The notes under the pieces are model-generated. The model did not search any database, was not told the DNA's origin, and saw only the letters and a program-made list of their open reading frames with translations. A DNA stretch of 64,000 nt, taken from NCBI RefSeq assembly GCF_002934685.1, contig NZ_NKHL01000106.1, forward strand, positions 62,001 to 126,000. The letters run 5' to 3'. The stretch is from Pseudomonas bohemica (GTDB lineage: Bacteria; Pseudomonadota; Gammaproteobacteria; Pseudomonadales; Pseudomonadaceae). Within the stretch, counting starts at the first letter, position 1; every line of letters begins with the position of its first letter. The position numbers and the translations under genes were made by a program. Shown piece after piece: positions 44,757-54,459 of the stretch.

Positions 44757-45383
44757 TTATGCGCGATGCAGCGTCGCCAAAAACGCCGCCGCACTGACGA
44801 ACAATCCGGCAAACGTGCGGTTCATCCGGCGTTGCTGCCGGGGGGTCTTGAGCAAGCGCAACACCTTCGAGGCAAGCCCTGTATAGCCTGCCATCACAAT
44901 CAGATCCACGCAGACCATTGTCACGCCAATAGTCAGGTACTGCGGCAGCAGTGGCAGTTGGGTGTCGATGAATTGCGGCAGGATCGCCAGCATGAACACC
45001 AGCGCCTTGGGGTTGCTGATGTTGACCAGAAAGCCGCGTGTGACCAGCGCCAGCGGCTTGCCGATGGGGCGAATGGCAGAATTATCGGATAGATCGCTCG
45101 GCAGCGCGCGCCATTGCTTCACGCCCAGATAAACCAGGTACGCGACGCCAAACCATTTGATGAGGGTAAACGCCATTGTCGAGGTGGCCAGCACCGCGCC
45201 CAGACCGGCAGCGATAATTGCAATCTGAACGATGAGCGCCAGTTGCAGACCCAGCGCGTTCCAATAGCCGCGCCAAAACCCGTATTGCAAGCCGCTGGAC
45301 ATCGACGCGATGGCGCCAGCGCCCGGAGAAAGACTGATGACCCAGCAGGCGGCGAAGAAAGCCAGCCACGTTTCGAGCGACAT
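44757..45383 (-). CDS. LysE/RhtB-family amino acid exporter
   Basis: A 208-residue inner-membrane protein with about six helices. WLAFFAACWVISLSPGAGAIASMSSGLQYG at the start and KWFGVAYLVYLGVKQWR with GFLVNISNPKALVFMLAILPQFI are hallmarks of the RhtB branch (homoserine, threonine and others). The cargo is not readable. It is a single gene between a REP element and mscS. Confidence 0.9.
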   Translation of the reverse strand: MSLETWLAFFAACWVISLSPGAGAIASMSSGLQYGFWRGYWNALGLQLALIVQIAIIAAGLGAVLATSTMAFTLIKWFGVAYLVYLGVKQWRALPSDLSDNSAIRPIGKPLALVTRGFLVNISNPKALVFMLAILPQFIDTQLPLLPQYLTIGVTMVCVDLIVMAGYTGLASKVLRLLKTPRQQRRMNRTFAGLFVSAAAFLATLHRA

Positions 45384-45488
45384 TGCACACCTCAGGCAGA
45401 ATCCAGAACTGCTCCTAACCTAGTGTCTGCGGGGGCCAAAGGCCAATGATTTCTAACTGTTACGCCGTGTTCGCACACAACTGTGGGG

Positions 45489-46094
45489 CTATTTCGGCGC
45501 CGAGGTTTCGCCTGCACGCTTCTCGCCCGAGATGATCGCCATGCCATCGTGACCGCGCCAGCGGCGGATCGATTTCTGAAAAAACTGGCTGTTGGGCACC
45601 TGCACCAGTGTGCCGCCCAACTCGGCAGGTTCGACCAGCGTGGTAAACATCAGATTGATGGCGGTGACACGCCCCTTGATGCCGGGTTTGTCGGTGGTAT
45701 CCACCAGTTCGACCACGTCGCCGATACGAAACGGCCCCATGGTGAAGATGAACACCGCGCACAGCAGGTTCGACAGCACGCTCCACATGGCGAAGAACGC
45801 CACTGCCGCCACCGCTACGAACCCCGACAACGCTGCCCACAACACAGAAGCCGATACACCCAGGCGTCCGAGCACGGCCACGAATGCGGTGCCCATGATC
45901 AACCAACGCAACCCGCCGCGAAGCATAACCAGCAGCTCTGGCGGCAGCAGCGGGTAACGCTCGGCGAGTCGGGTAAGAAACCGCGCAACCGCTCGTTGCA
46001 GGGTGTAACCCACCAAAAGAATCAACAGGATCTGCAACGCGACCAGAATCGGTTCGATCCAGTAAGCCGGTACCGGGAGTGCCAACGATTCCAT
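45489..46094 (-). CDS. small-conductance mechanosensitive channel (MscS family)
   Basis: A 201-residue short MscS: two or three N-terminal helices, then pore helix text VLWAALSGFVAVAAVAFFAMWSVLSN, and the beta domain (FRIGDVVELVDTTDKPGIKGRVTAINLMFT, VQVPNSQFFQKSI). ATG 46094 was chosen since it overlaps the ABC-F stop by one base (TGATG), and the longer upstream frame is inside ABC-F. It is likely a turgor safety valve. Confidence 0.9.
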   Translation of the reverse strand: MESLALPVPAYWIEPILVALQILLILLVGYTLQRAVARFLTRLAERYPLLPPELLVMLRGGLRWLIMGTAFVAVLGRLGVSASVLWAALSGFVAVAAVAFFAMWSVLSNLLCAVFIFTMGPFRIGDVVELVDTTDKPGIKGRVTAINLMFTTLVEPAELGGTLVQVPNSQFFQKSIRRWRGHDGMAIISGEKRAGETSAPK

Positions 46095-48004
46095 CAGGAC
46101 AGCGCTTCCAGTTCGGCCTGCATCGATTCCAGCAACTCCAGCGCTTCCATCCACGCCTCTTCCAACTCCGATTCGCGAACCTTGAGCCTGGCTTGATCGG
46201 CCAGCAAATCGCGCAGCTTGTCTTTGTTGGCGGCTTCATAAATAGCGCTGTCGCCCAAGGCTGCTTCGATCTTCGCCAGTTTCTCGTGCAGCGTGCCCAG
46301 CTCCTTTTCCAGCTTCTCGGCCTCGCGCTTGTGCGGTGCCAGTTGCTGACGCAGGGCCGCTGCTTGCTGACGCTGGGCTTTCTTGTCGGTCTTGTCAGCG
46401 TTGACCGGCGTATTGCTGACCGGCGCATTGCGTTGACGATAATCCGCTAGCCAGCGGGTGTAGTCGTCCAGATCGCCGTCGAACTCCTCAACCACACCGT
46501 CGGCGACCAACAGGAAGTTGTCGGTGGTGCTCTTGAGCAGATGACGATCGTGGGAAACCACCATCACCGCGCCGCTGAATTCCTGCAACGCCATGGTCAG
46601 GGCCAGGCGCATTTCCAGGTCCAGGTGGTTGGTCGGCTCGTCAAGCAGCAGCAGGTTGGGTTTGTCCCAGGCGATCAGCGCCAGTGCCAGACGCGCCTTC
46701 TCACCACCGGAGAAATTCAGCACCGGCTCTTCGAGTCGCGCGCCGCGGAAGTCGAAGCCTCCGAGGAAGTCGCGCAGGGTCTGCTCGCGCTCGGACGGCG
46801 CGATGCGTTGCAGATGCAGCAGCGGGCTGGCCTTGGCGTCGAGGGAGTCCAGTTGATGCTGGGCGAAATAGCCAACAACCGTGTTCTCGCCCCGGAACAA
46901 TCGCCCGCTAAGCGGTTCGAGTTCGCCAGCGAGGTTTTTGATCAGAGTGGACTTACCAGCGCCGTTCGGCCCCAGCAGACCGATGCGCGCACCCGGCGTG
47001 AGTTGCAGTTTGACCTTCTGCAGCACGGCCTTATCGCCGTAGCCCAGGCGCGCGTCGGAGAGGTCCAGCAAAGGGCTGGAGATTTTGTCGGACTCGCGGA
47101 AGGTGAAGTCGAAGGGAGAATCGACATGCGCCGCCGACAGTTCTTCCATTCGCTCCAGTGCCTTGATGCGGCTCTGTGCCTGACGGGCCTTGGTGGCCTG
47201 AGCCTTGAAGCGAGCGATGTACTTTTCCATGTGCGCTCGCTGCGCCTGCTGCTTCTCGTAGGCCTGTTGCTGCTGGGCCAGACGTTCGGCGCGGGCACGT
47301 TCGAAAGCGCTGTAGCCGCCGCGGTAAAGCGTGATCTTTTTCTGTTCGACATGGGCGATGTGATCGACCACCGAGTCGAGGAAATCCCGGTCGTGGGAGA
47401 TCAGCAGCAAAGTACCCGAATAGCCCTTGAGCCAGTCTTCGAGCCACAGAATGGCATCGAGGTCCAAGTGGTTGGTTGGCTCATCGAGCAGCAACAGGTC
47501 CGACGGACACATCAGTGCCTGCGCAAGGTTCAGACGCATCCGCCAGCCACCGGAGAAACTTCCGACCTGCCGTTCCATCTGGTCATTGGTGAAGCCAAGA
47601 CCCGCCAGCAGTTTGCGAGCACGGGCATCGGCGGTGTAGCCATCGGCGCTGTCCAGCTCCGAATGCAGACGCGCTTGAGCCGCGCCGTCGTGCGCTGCTT
47701 CGGCAGCTGCCAGATCATGCTGCACCTGACGCAGGCGCAGGTCGCCGTCCAGGACGTAGTCCACGGCCAAACGCTCGAGGGTGTCGACCTCTTGGCGCAT
47801 GTGCGCGATGCACCAATCGGCGGGCAGCGAGCAGTCGCCATTGTCGGGGGACAGCTCACCCCGCAGCAAGGCGAACAGGCTCGATTTACCGGCGCCATTC
47901 GCGCCGATCAGGCCGGCTTTCTGGCCGGCGTGCAGGGTCAGCTCGGCGTCTTCTAGCAGACGTTGCGGACCACGCTGTAAGGTGAGGCTTTGAAGTCTGA
48001 TCAT
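46094..48004 (-). CDS. ABC-F protein, YheS type
   Basis: A 636-residue soluble ATPase with two ABC domains. Walker A motifs are GANGAGKSS near 38 and GPNGAGKST near 345. Signatures are FSGGWRMRL and FSGGEKARL, Walker B LLLLDEPTNHLDLD twice, and a charged interdomain linker plus a C-terminal coiled coil. It matches E. coli YheS along its length, a translation-associated ABC-F. The start at 48004 fits the family (MIRLQSLTLQRG). mscS is coupled downstream. Confidence 0.93.
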   Translation of the reverse strand: MIRLQSLTLQRGPQRLLEDAELTLHAGQKAGLIGANGAGKSSLFALLRGELSPDNGDCSLPADWCIAHMRQEVDTLERLAVDYVLDGDLRLRQVQHDLAAAEAAHDGAAQARLHSELDSADGYTADARARKLLAGLGFTNDQMERQVGSFSGGWRMRLNLAQALMCPSDLLLLDEPTNHLDLDAILWLEDWLKGYSGTLLLISHDRDFLDSVVDHIAHVEQKKITLYRGGYSAFERARAERLAQQQQAYEKQQAQRAHMEKYIARFKAQATKARQAQSRIKALERMEELSAAHVDSPFDFTFRESDKISSPLLDLSDARLGYGDKAVLQKVKLQLTPGARIGLLGPNGAGKSTLIKNLAGELEPLSGRLFRGENTVVGYFAQHQLDSLDAKASPLLHLQRIAPSEREQTLRDFLGGFDFRGARLEEPVLNFSGGEKARLALALIAWDKPNLLLLDEPTNHLDLEMRLALTMALQEFSGAVMVVSHDRHLLKSTTDNFLLVADGVVEEFDGDLDDYTRWLADYRQRNAPVSNTPVNADKTDKKAQRQQAAALRQQLAPHKREAEKLEKELGTLHEKLAKIEAALGDSAIYEAANKDKLRDLLADQARLKVRESELEEAWMEALELLESMQAELEALS

Positions 48005-48044
48005 AATGGCGGCGGAGTCTACCAGCTTCGTCCAAAACAGGTAG

Positions 48045-48518
48045 ATGACTATGCTCTGCGACCTTTGGAGTTTCACCCTGGATTTTTACGCCCGCCCAGG
48101 CGTGGAGCAGGCCTGCCTGACGCTGCAAGCTGGCGGCGGCAACGTCTGCGCGCTGCTGTGCGGCGTATGGCTGGACCAGCGCAGCATCGTCTTCGACCCG
48201 AAGCGGGCCGAGGAAATCAGACAATTGGCCACCCCGTGGCACGATCAGGTTGTCGGGCCGATCCGAGCGGTGCGCACACAGTGGAAAGCCGCGGCTACGA
48301 CTGACGAAGAACTCAGTGCGCTGCGCAAACGCTTGAAAGGGCTGGAGCTGGATGCCGAGCGTGAGCTGCTGGTGAGACTGCAACGACTGGTCCAGGACTG
48401 GCCTGGACAAGAGGCTCAACACACCGGCGCCTGGCTGGAAGCACTCGCGGGAGAAGCCGCGAAAGAGGCGCCCGACGCGCTGCAGATTTTGCGGCGCGTC
48501 GGGGAGGATCTCGCTTAA
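48045..48518 (+). CDS. TIGR02444 family protein
   Basis: A 157-residue mostly helical protein of a family found in Pseudomonas and relatives. LWSFTLDFYARPGVEQACLTLQ at the start and GGNVCALLCGVWLDQR are conserved. The function is unknown. Start 48045 or the in-frame ATG six bases later are both possible. It is divergent from the ABC-F gene, with only 40 bases between, and converges on algP with a four-base overlap. Confidence 0.82.
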   Translation: MTMLCDLWSFTLDFYARPGVEQACLTLQAGGGNVCALLCGVWLDQRSIVFDPKRAEEIRQLATPWHDQVVGPIRAVRTQWKAAATTDEELSALRKRLKGLELDAERELLVRLQRLVQDWPGQEAQHTGAWLEALAGEAAKEAPDALQILRRVGEDLA

Positions 48519-49669
48519 GAAGCGCTGTTCGAGCTCGAACCGGTCGCCGGAGTAGCTGCCGAGGTAGTCGGCGTCACTGTGGCGGCTGAAGCGGCGGTCG
48601 AAGTGGACGCAGCTGGAGCAGGGGTCGCAGGCTTGGCTGCAGCGCCAGGAGCCGGAGCTGGCTTGGCTGCCGGCTTGGCAGCGGGCTTGGTCGCGGTCGG
48701 TTTGGCTGCCGGTTTGGCGGCTGGCTTGCTGGCTGCAGGCTTGGCGACGGCGGGCTTCGCGGCTGGTTTCGCAGCAGCGGTCGCTGGCTTGGCTGCCGGT
48801 TTAGCAGTTGCTGGCTTCGCGGCGGCACTGGCGGTTGGCTTGGCAGATGGCACTTTTGCAGCAGGCTTGGCTGCAGATTTAGCTGCCGGTTTCGCAGCAG
48901 CGGCTGGTTTGGCTGCCGGTTTTGCTGCAGCTGTTTTAGCAGGAGCTTTGGCAGGAGCTTTAGCAGCGGCCGGCGCCTTCGCAGCAGGTTTGGCGGCTGG
49001 TTTGCTGGCTGCCTTGGCGGCTGGTTTCGCAACGGCTGGTGCTTTGGCGGCAGCAGGTTTGGCAGATACAGCCCTGGCAGCTGGCTTGGCGCCCGGCTTG
49101 GCAGCAGCGGTTTTCAACGGCGCTTTTGCAGCAGGTTTTGCGACGACGCTCTTCGCGACAGGCTTGGCAGCGGTGGCCTTGGCGGGCGCTCTTGCCGGAG
49201 CCTTGGCGGCTGTCTTGGCTGCGGCCTTGGCGGCTGATTTAGTCGTTGCCTTGGCAGGAGCCTTGGCCGCACGATCACTCAGTGCCTTGCCGACAGCTTC
49301 CTTTACACGGCCAATACCCTGCGCCAGCTTCAGGCTTTCCTGAGCATCGCGTTTGAGGTTGAGGATGTAGGTGCGGGTCTCGGTCTGACGGTCTTTCAGT
49401 GCATCGAGCAGCGCTTCGAGTTCAGCGACTGCATCTTTGGCCTTGGCTTGAGCCTTGGCTTTGCCGGCCGTAGCGGCGTCCTGCAATTTGGAGCGGGATT
49501 TGTGCAGTTTTTCCTGGGCTTTGCCGCGTTGTTTTTCAAGCTTGGCGAGCAGCTTCTCGGCATCAGCCAAAGCTTGAGAGCAGGCGTCTTCAAGGTGTTC
49601 GAGCAAGCTGCTCGAGAGCTGTTGGAGCAAATGCAACGGAGTGTTTACTGGCTTCTTGGTGGCCGACAT
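48515..49669 (-). CDS. algP: AlgP histone H1-like regulator
   Basis: A 384-residue protein in two parts. Residues 1-130 are a helical coiled-coil domain (SSLLEHLEDACSQALADAEKLLAK). From about 135 the rest is KPAA/KAPAK repeats like eukaryotic histone H1, ending in a Thr/Ser/Ala tail. AlgP (AlgR3) binds DNA and affects alginate gene expression in P. aeruginosa. The repetitive DNA at about 48620-49270 is prone to slippage, so the repeat number may vary between strains. Confidence 0.93.
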   Translation of the reverse strand: MSATKKPVNTPLHLLQQLSSSLLEHLEDACSQALADAEKLLAKLEKQRGKAQEKLHKSRSKLQDAATAGKAKAQAKAKDAVAELEALLDALKDRQTETRTYILNLKRDAQESLKLAQGIGRVKEAVGKALSDRAAKAPAKATTKSAAKAAAKTAAKAPARAPAKATAAKPVAKSVVAKPAAKAPLKTAAAKPGAKPAARAVSAKPAAAKAPAVAKPAAKAASKPAAKPAAKAPAAAKAPAKAPAKTAAAKPAAKPAAAAKPAAKSAAKPAAKVPSAKPTASAAAKPATAKPAAKPATAAAKPAAKPAVAKPAASKPAAKPAAKPTATKPAAKPAAKPAPAPGAAAKPATPAPAASTSTAASAATVTPTTSAATPATGSSSNSAS

Positions 49670-49849
49670 GACTTACCTCCTGGCTGATTTGAATGCGGCT
49701 CATACTAGACCTCTGCCCGCACCGCCGCTAGGCCATCTTGACACTACAAATCCAGCTCTGTTGCAAGTTGGCCAAAAACCCTGCACATCACCATCACATT
49801 CCCCATTGCGCGCTGGCATAATCGCCACTTCCCAGGCCGGAGAGCATTC

Positions 49850-50527
49850 ATGTCGCGCTACTTGTTAATGTCGTTGTTCCTCTTGGTATCCATTGCCCAC
49901 GCGAACGATGCTCCGCCCTCCGACAATGCCCATGACCTGGCGTACAGCCTGGGGGCGAGCCTGGGCGAACGTCTGCGCCAGGAAGCACCGGACCTGCAGC
50001 TGCCCGCCTTGATCGAAGGCTTGCAGCAGGCATATCAAAACAAGCCGCTGGCGATCAAGCAGGATCGCATGGAGCAGATCCTGAGCGACCATGACGCTGC
50101 GTTGGCGCAGGCGGAAAATTCCGGTCAGCCCGAGCCGCAGACCGAAGCCGCGCTGAAGGAAGAGCATCGTTTCATGGATGCCGAAAAAGCCAAGCCTGGC
50201 GTTCGCCAACTGGCCGACGGCATCCTGATGACTGAACTGACACCCGGCACCGGCCCCAAACCCGACATCAACGGCCGCGTTCAAGTGAAATACGTCGGGC
50301 GTCTGCCCGATGGGACGATCTTCGATCAGAGCCAGCAGCCACAATGGTTTCGTCTGGACAGCGTGATCGCAGGCTGGACCACCGCGCTGGTGGACATGCC
50401 GGTGGGAGCGAAATGGCGGCTGGTGATTCCTTCGGCGCAAGCCTATGGCGCAGAAGGAGCGGGAGATTTAATCGACCCGTATACACCGCTGGTGTTTGAA
50501 ATTGAGCTGCTTGCGGTATCACAGTAG
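49850..50527 (+). CDS. FKBP-type peptidyl-prolyl isomerase, periplasmic
   Basis: A 225-residue isomerase with signal peptide (residues 1-18, ending AHA). The N-terminal dimerisation domain is at 25-115 (YSLGASLGERLRQEAPDLQL). The FKBP domain follows (VQVKYVGRLPDGTIFDQS near 144, AGWTTALVDMPVGAKWRLVIPSAQAYG near 174). It belongs to the FkpA/Mip class. Its start lies 180 bases from the divergent algP. Confidence 0.93.
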   Translation: MSRYLLMSLFLLVSIAHANDAPPSDNAHDLAYSLGASLGERLRQEAPDLQLPALIEGLQQAYQNKPLAIKQDRMEQILSDHDAALAQAENSGQPEPQTEAALKEEHRFMDAEKAKPGVRQLADGILMTELTPGTGPKPDINGRVQVKYVGRLPDGTIFDQSQQPQWFRLDSVIAGWTTALVDMPVGAKWRLVIPSAQAYGAEGAGDLIDPYTPLVFEIELLAVSQ

Positions 50528-50552
50528 ACGCGGAATGTGTGGCGTCCAAAGC

Positions 50553-50586
50553 CAAAAAAGGGCGCCGCATGGCACCCTTTTTCTTT
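50553..50586. terminator. bidirectional terminator between FKBP gene and algQ
   Basis: AAAAAAGGGCGCC-GCAT-GGCACCCTTTTTC is a GC-rich hairpin with A and T runs on either side, between the convergent stops at 50527 and 50602. Confidence 0.9.
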
Positions 50587-50601
50587 TAACCGCAAAACCG
50601 A

Positions 50602-51060
50602 TCAGGCCTGAACCGCGTCCTGGTGCTTATGCGCGTTGTGCAGCACTTCGATCAGACAGTCTTCCAGCTCGAAGCGCTCATGCAACAAGCCCCCCAGCTC
50701 CTTGAATTTCTCCGCCACACACTTGCCTTCATCACACAGATCATTAAAAGCCAACAGCTTCTCAGTGATCACATCGATACGAGGATAAAGCGTATCGGCA
50801 AGCTCCAGCCCGCGTTGATCGTTGAACGCTTTGGCCTCGCCAGTCAGCTGCTCATAGATTTCGAAATGACCTGCCGATACGTAATCGACGAGAGTGCCGC
50901 AAAACTCCTGCAGCTGCTTGGTGGTTTCAGACAATGCTTCCGGCTTCTCGCCAAGTGCATCGTAATCCTTGATCAGTTTGTTGCGCTCCAGCAACCAACG
51001 ATCGATCAGCTTGTGAACCCCACCCCAGCGTTCCTGAGCATTCTGACAACTTTCCAGCAT
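50602..51060 (-). CDS. algQ: AlgQ/Rsd anti-sigma-70 factor
   Basis: A 152-residue Rsd-family protein. It binds the housekeeping sigma factor and favours alternative sigma factors; in P. aeruginosa AlgQ affects alginate and other virulence traits. [23 protein letters not shown] at the start, [20 protein letters not shown] near 53-73 and [16 protein letters not shown] near 128 are the family core. The open frame continues 60 codons upstream, but homologues begin at 51060, and GGGAAGAGAG lies upstream. Confidence 0.94.
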   Translation of the reverse strand: MLESCQNAQERWGGVHKLIDRWLLERNKLIKDYDALGEKPEALSETTKQLQEFCGTLVDYVSAGHFEIYEQLTGEAKAFNDQRGLELADTLYPRIDVITEKLLAFNDLCDEGKCVAEKFKELGGLLHERFELEDCLIEVLHNAHKHQDAVQA

Positions 51061-51244
51061 GATGTTCTCTCTTCCCTTCAGGGGCATGCTGCCTGTAACC
51101 GCTTTGCGATCCGGCGTGATGCTTATGAAAACCGGCTCTGAAAAAACGTCGACAGCAGCATTATTTCGATGATGCGTGCGAGCCAGATTATGCGCGCATG
51201 ACGTGTGCTTCAAGGTACGCAGGAGATAAAGTTCATACAAGTGT

Positions 51245-51772
51245 TTAATCCGCCGAGCCCACTTCCATTGATCTGAATCGGCGAAATTCGATGAAAAGGT
51301 AGTACAGCGCGAACAGGCTGATGCCCGCGAACGCCAAAAGGCTCCACTCCGGAAGACTGATGCCGAAAAGTGACCAGGTGATTTCAGAACACCCCGCGTG
51401 GCCGGCGAAGATCAACGCCAGGACCTTGAGCCAAGGCTGCGTGTCGAGCAGATATTGCAGGTTGACCAGGCATGCGGCCGGGTTCTCTGGAGGGGTCGCT
51501 TGCAACCAGACTTGACGCCCCGCCAGCGCTGCCCCGATCAACGAAACGAATAACAGAATCGCCGAATAAACACGCCAACCGATTGCGCCAGGCCCATGCA
51601 GCGCTGCGATCAGGCAGATACCGGAGCAGGTCAACATCAGTATCCGCTGCGCAAAGCAGAGGGGGCACGGGGCAGAGCCCACCACCCGCTGCAGATAAAT
51701 AACCGCTCCCACGATCAACGCACAGGCGAAAAACACCAGAAAGAACAGGGAACGTGTGCGAGCCAGATGCAT
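51245..51772 (-). CDS. dsbB: DsbB-family disulfide oxidoreductase
   Basis: A 175-residue inner-membrane protein with four helices. The quinone-proximal redox pair CPLC is at 36-39, with the second pair at C101 and C128 in the periplasmic loop. It reoxidises DsbA and passes electrons to ubiquinone. In P. aeruginosa the copy next to algQ is named dsbH; that name applies here by position. Upstream 51773-52021 holds the hemY terminator and nothing else I can identify. Confidence 0.92.
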   Translation of the reverse strand: MHLARTRSLFFLVFFACALIVGAVIYLQRVVGSAPCPLCFAQRILMLTCSGICLIAALHGPGAIGWRVYSAILLFVSLIGAALAGRQVWLQATPPENPAACLVNLQYLLDTQPWLKVLALIFAGHAGCSEITWSLFGISLPEWSLLAFAGISLFALYYLFIEFRRFRSMEVGSAD

Positions 51773-51973
51773 GGAAAATCCGTAACAAAAGACGAAGGCG
51801 GTTACGGTAGAGGAAAGCGAGACTCGCTTTCAAGGCAACCAGAGGAGGATATTTCTTAGTGTAAGTAAGGATTTCCCGACCGCAGGAATAGGAAGTTACA
51901 CCCGCCACCAACGGATCGCGACAAAAGCCTCCAGGATTTTGGGAAACCCCCTACACGAATTAAGGATCCAGCC

Positions 51974-52000
51974 GCAAAAAAGGCCCTGATACAGGGCCTT
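51974..52000 (-). terminator. terminator of the hem operon
   Basis: On the minus strand AAGGCCCTG-TATC-AGGGCCTTTTTTG is a GC-rich hairpin with a T run about 20 bases after the hemY stop. Confidence 0.92.
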
Positions 52001-52021
52001 ATGCTGGCTGGCCCGTCGCTC

Positions 52022-53269
52022 TCACGCGCGAGCCAACGCGGGCAACGGGCGCGCCAATAAACGCTCGTCCAGAAGCCCCAGACCTTCTTGGAACAACTGA
52101 TTGCTGCGATCAGTTTCACCCAATTGACCAAGCAGGCGCGCGAGTTCAGCACAGGCTTCCGGATTACGCTGCAGTCTGAGGCTGCCCTCCAGGTAATCGC
52201 GCGCCTTGCCCCATAGGCTGCTCTGCAGGCACAGGCGCCCCAGAGTCAACAGCAGACCGGGATCATCCGGGTGCTGTTTCAGCCAACCTTCAGCGGTCTG
52301 CAGCTGATTTCCGGGATCGCTGCCACGCACCAGCCCGTAGAGGCGCGCCAAGTGACTGTTGTAGTCGCGCTTGATGGCATTGCGCAGAACTTCTTCGGCC
52401 TGCACATCTGCGCCATGACGACGCAGTTGCTCGGCGTAGGCCAGAATCAACGTCGGTTCCTGACGCTGGGCAGAGGTGAGTTGCTGCCAGGCTTTTTCCA
52501 GCGCCGGCAGACCGGCTGGCCCTGCTTCGCCTTCCGCACCCTGATACGCCGCCAGCGACAGATTCTCGCCCCACGCACGCTTTTCAAGTTCCGCCAGTTC
52601 CTGCGCGGGCAGGACTTTGTCCTTGCGCAGTTCCGGCATCAGGCGAATCAGCTGCGACCATTCGCCGCGCTGGCGATACAGACGCTGCAGCTGACGCAAC
52701 ACCTGTGGGTTATGCGGATGCCGCTCGCGCATGGCCTGCAAGGTCACCAGCGAGCCGTCGCTGTCGCCGCGATCCAGCTGCAGTTGCGCGTGATTCAGGG
52801 CAACCGCGAGTTCCGCATGTGGCTGCCGCTCAAGCGCCCGTTCGAGCAGGTTGTCGCACTCTTCATAGCGCCCCTGTTCGTTCGCCGCGCGCGCAGCGCC
52901 AAGGTAATACAGCAGCGGCTGACGCTCAGCCTCGGCAGCGCGATGCAGATGGCGCTGAGCACTGGCCCAGCGACCTTCGGCAAGATCCAATTGACCTTGC
53001 TCGATAGCCACCTGCACGCGACGGCTGCGGTTGCGGCGCGACCATGGATTGACCACGCCGCCCGAGGTGGTCAGCAGCCTGATCAGGCCACGCACCAGCC
53101 AGACAAGCAATACAACGGCCACCAGCAACGCCAGCGTTGCCCACAGACTGGACTCGTAGCGGAAGGTGTCATACGCGATCAGCACGTAACCGGTATGGCG
53201 AGAAATAGCGATACCCGCCAGCGCCGCTACCACGATCAGGACAAAGACGATCACATAGCCGCGCTTCAT
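52022..53269 (-). CDS. hemY: HemY-like TPR membrane protein
   Basis: A 415-residue protein with two N-terminal membrane helices (YVIVFVLIVVAALAGIAI and LWATLALLVAVVLLVWLVRG) and a long TPR region (ALERQPHAELAVALNHAQLQ). It is the proteobacterial HemY, not the oxidase of Gram-positives. It is thought to organise late heme enzymes. The start overlaps the hemX stop by four bases, and it ends the hemC-hemD-hemX-hemY operon. Confidence 0.93.
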   Translation of the reverse strand: MKRGYVIVFVLIVVAALAGIAISRHTGYVLIAYDTFRYESSLWATLALLVAVVLLVWLVRGLIRLLTTSGGVVNPWSRRNRSRRVQVAIEQGQLDLAEGRWASAQRHLHRAAEAERQPLLYYLGAARAANEQGRYEECDNLLERALERQPHAELAVALNHAQLQLDRGDSDGSLVTLQAMRERHPHNPQVLRQLQRLYRQRGEWSQLIRLMPELRKDKVLPAQELAELEKRAWGENLSLAAYQGAEGEAGPAGLPALEKAWQQLTSAQRQEPTLILAYAEQLRRHGADVQAEEVLRNAIKRDYNSHLARLYGLVRGSDPGNQLQTAEGWLKQHPDDPGLLLTLGRLCLQSSLWGKARDYLEGSLRLQRNPEACAELARLLGQLGETDRSNQLFQEGLGLLDERLLARPLPALARA

Positions 53270-54408
53270 GGCTTGCTCCCCGGCTGCGCCCCTTCAGCGG
53301 GTTGCTCCAGCGCACCACCCACAGGGGTATGACGCTGCTCCAGATACGCTTGCACCGCATTCAGGCTTTGCGTCAGGTCAGGGGTGATCACGGAAACCGG
53401 CTGTTTTGCCAGCTCGTCCAGACGCTCGCCCAGCACCTTGCTTTGCGGGTTGTCCTGATTGAAATTGGCATTCAGCACACTGCGCGCTTCAGTCACGGCT
53501 TGGGTGTAGACCTGCGCCTCACCATTGAGCGCCGCCCATTGCGCCTGCTCCAGCGCCAGGCTCAACGCCAGACGCACCTGGGTCAGACTCTGGCCAGCCA
53601 GCAGCGGACGGATGTTCTTGTCAGCGTGGAAATCGATCCGGACATATTGGGAGATCTTGTCCCACCATTTCGCCCAATAGCCGTCTTCGCTGCCGTCGGT
53701 AAGCCCAAGCAACGACTCGCCCTGGTCCTTGTACTCGGGCGCCAGCGCATTGAGTTGCGTGGCTTGCTCGCGCAAAGCGGCCAGTTGCAGGAACAGTCCG
53801 GTACGGTCCGGCTGATCGACGCTGCGCAGTGCAGCCAGGCTCTTGGCCAGTTGTTCGCGAGCAGCGAAAGCGCCCGGGTCGTCCTGCTCGCGCAAAATCT
53901 CGTCGGCGCCCTGAACCAACGCCTGCGCACTGTTGATATCCTGCAGTGCCGACAACCTCAGGCTGGCCAGACGCAACAGATGTTCGGCCTCGGCCAGACG
54001 CCAATCCTTGCGGCTCGCGCCGAGCACGGTTTCCACACGCTGGCTCAAACGCTGCTGATCGCCTTGCAACTGTGTCACCAGCCGACGACGGTCTTCCAGC
54101 TCCTGCGCAGGTGGCAGTTGCGCCAGACGGGTAGCCAGTTGCTGTTCGCTCTGTTTGAGCGCTTGGGTCTGTGAGCCGATGTCCTGCAACTGGCTGGACT
54201 GCTGTTGATGACCCGCTTGAACAGCGCGCAGCTGCCAGACGCTCCATCCACCGACAGCCACGCCCGCTGCGCCCAGCAACAAGGCCAGAATGACCAGACC
54301 GTTACTGGAACGGCGATTCGACGGTTCTTTTTGCGCTGGATCCGGAAGCGGCTCAGGTTTGGCCAGTACCGGTTCAACGTCATCTTTAGGCAAGACTGTT
54401 TCGCTCAC
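53266..54408 (-). CDS. hemX: HemX-like uroporphyrinogen-III C-methyltransferase family protein
   Basis: A 380-residue protein: an acidic N-terminal region, one membrane helix near residues 36-58 (LVILALLLGAAGVAVGGW), then a long coiled coil (LKQSEQQLATRLAQLPPAQELEDR) and a C-terminal domain (EYWAKWWDKISQYVRI-like text). The old name as methyltransferase is unsupported; the membrane HemX shape suggests a scaffold for tetrapyrrole enzymes. Confidence 0.9.
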   Translation of the reverse strand: MSETVLPKDDVEPVLAKPEPLPDPAQKEPSNRRSSNGLVILALLLGAAGVAVGGWSVWQLRAVQAGHQQQSSQLQDIGSQTQALKQSEQQLATRLAQLPPAQELEDRRRLVTQLQGDQQRLSQRVETVLGASRKDWRLAEAEHLLRLASLRLSALQDINSAQALVQGADEILREQDDPGAFAAREQLAKSLAALRSVDQPDRTGLFLQLAALREQATQLNALAPEYKDQGESLLGLTDGSEDGYWAKWWDKISQYVRIDFHADKNIRPLLAGQSLTQVRLALSLALEQAQWAALNGEAQVYTQAVTEARSVLNANFNQDNPQSKVLGERLDELAKQPVSVITPDLTQSLNAVQAYLEQRHTPVGGALEQPAEGAQPGSKP

Positions 54409-54459
54409 GTATCCATCCTTTGCATTTGGGCGTAATCGCGTAATCCGAGTCGTCGATCA

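Noticed and set aside
48579..49343. Long Ala/Gly-rich frame opposite algP
   Set aside because: It is the mirror of the KPAA repeat DNA; its low-complexity composition follows from the GC-rich repeats.
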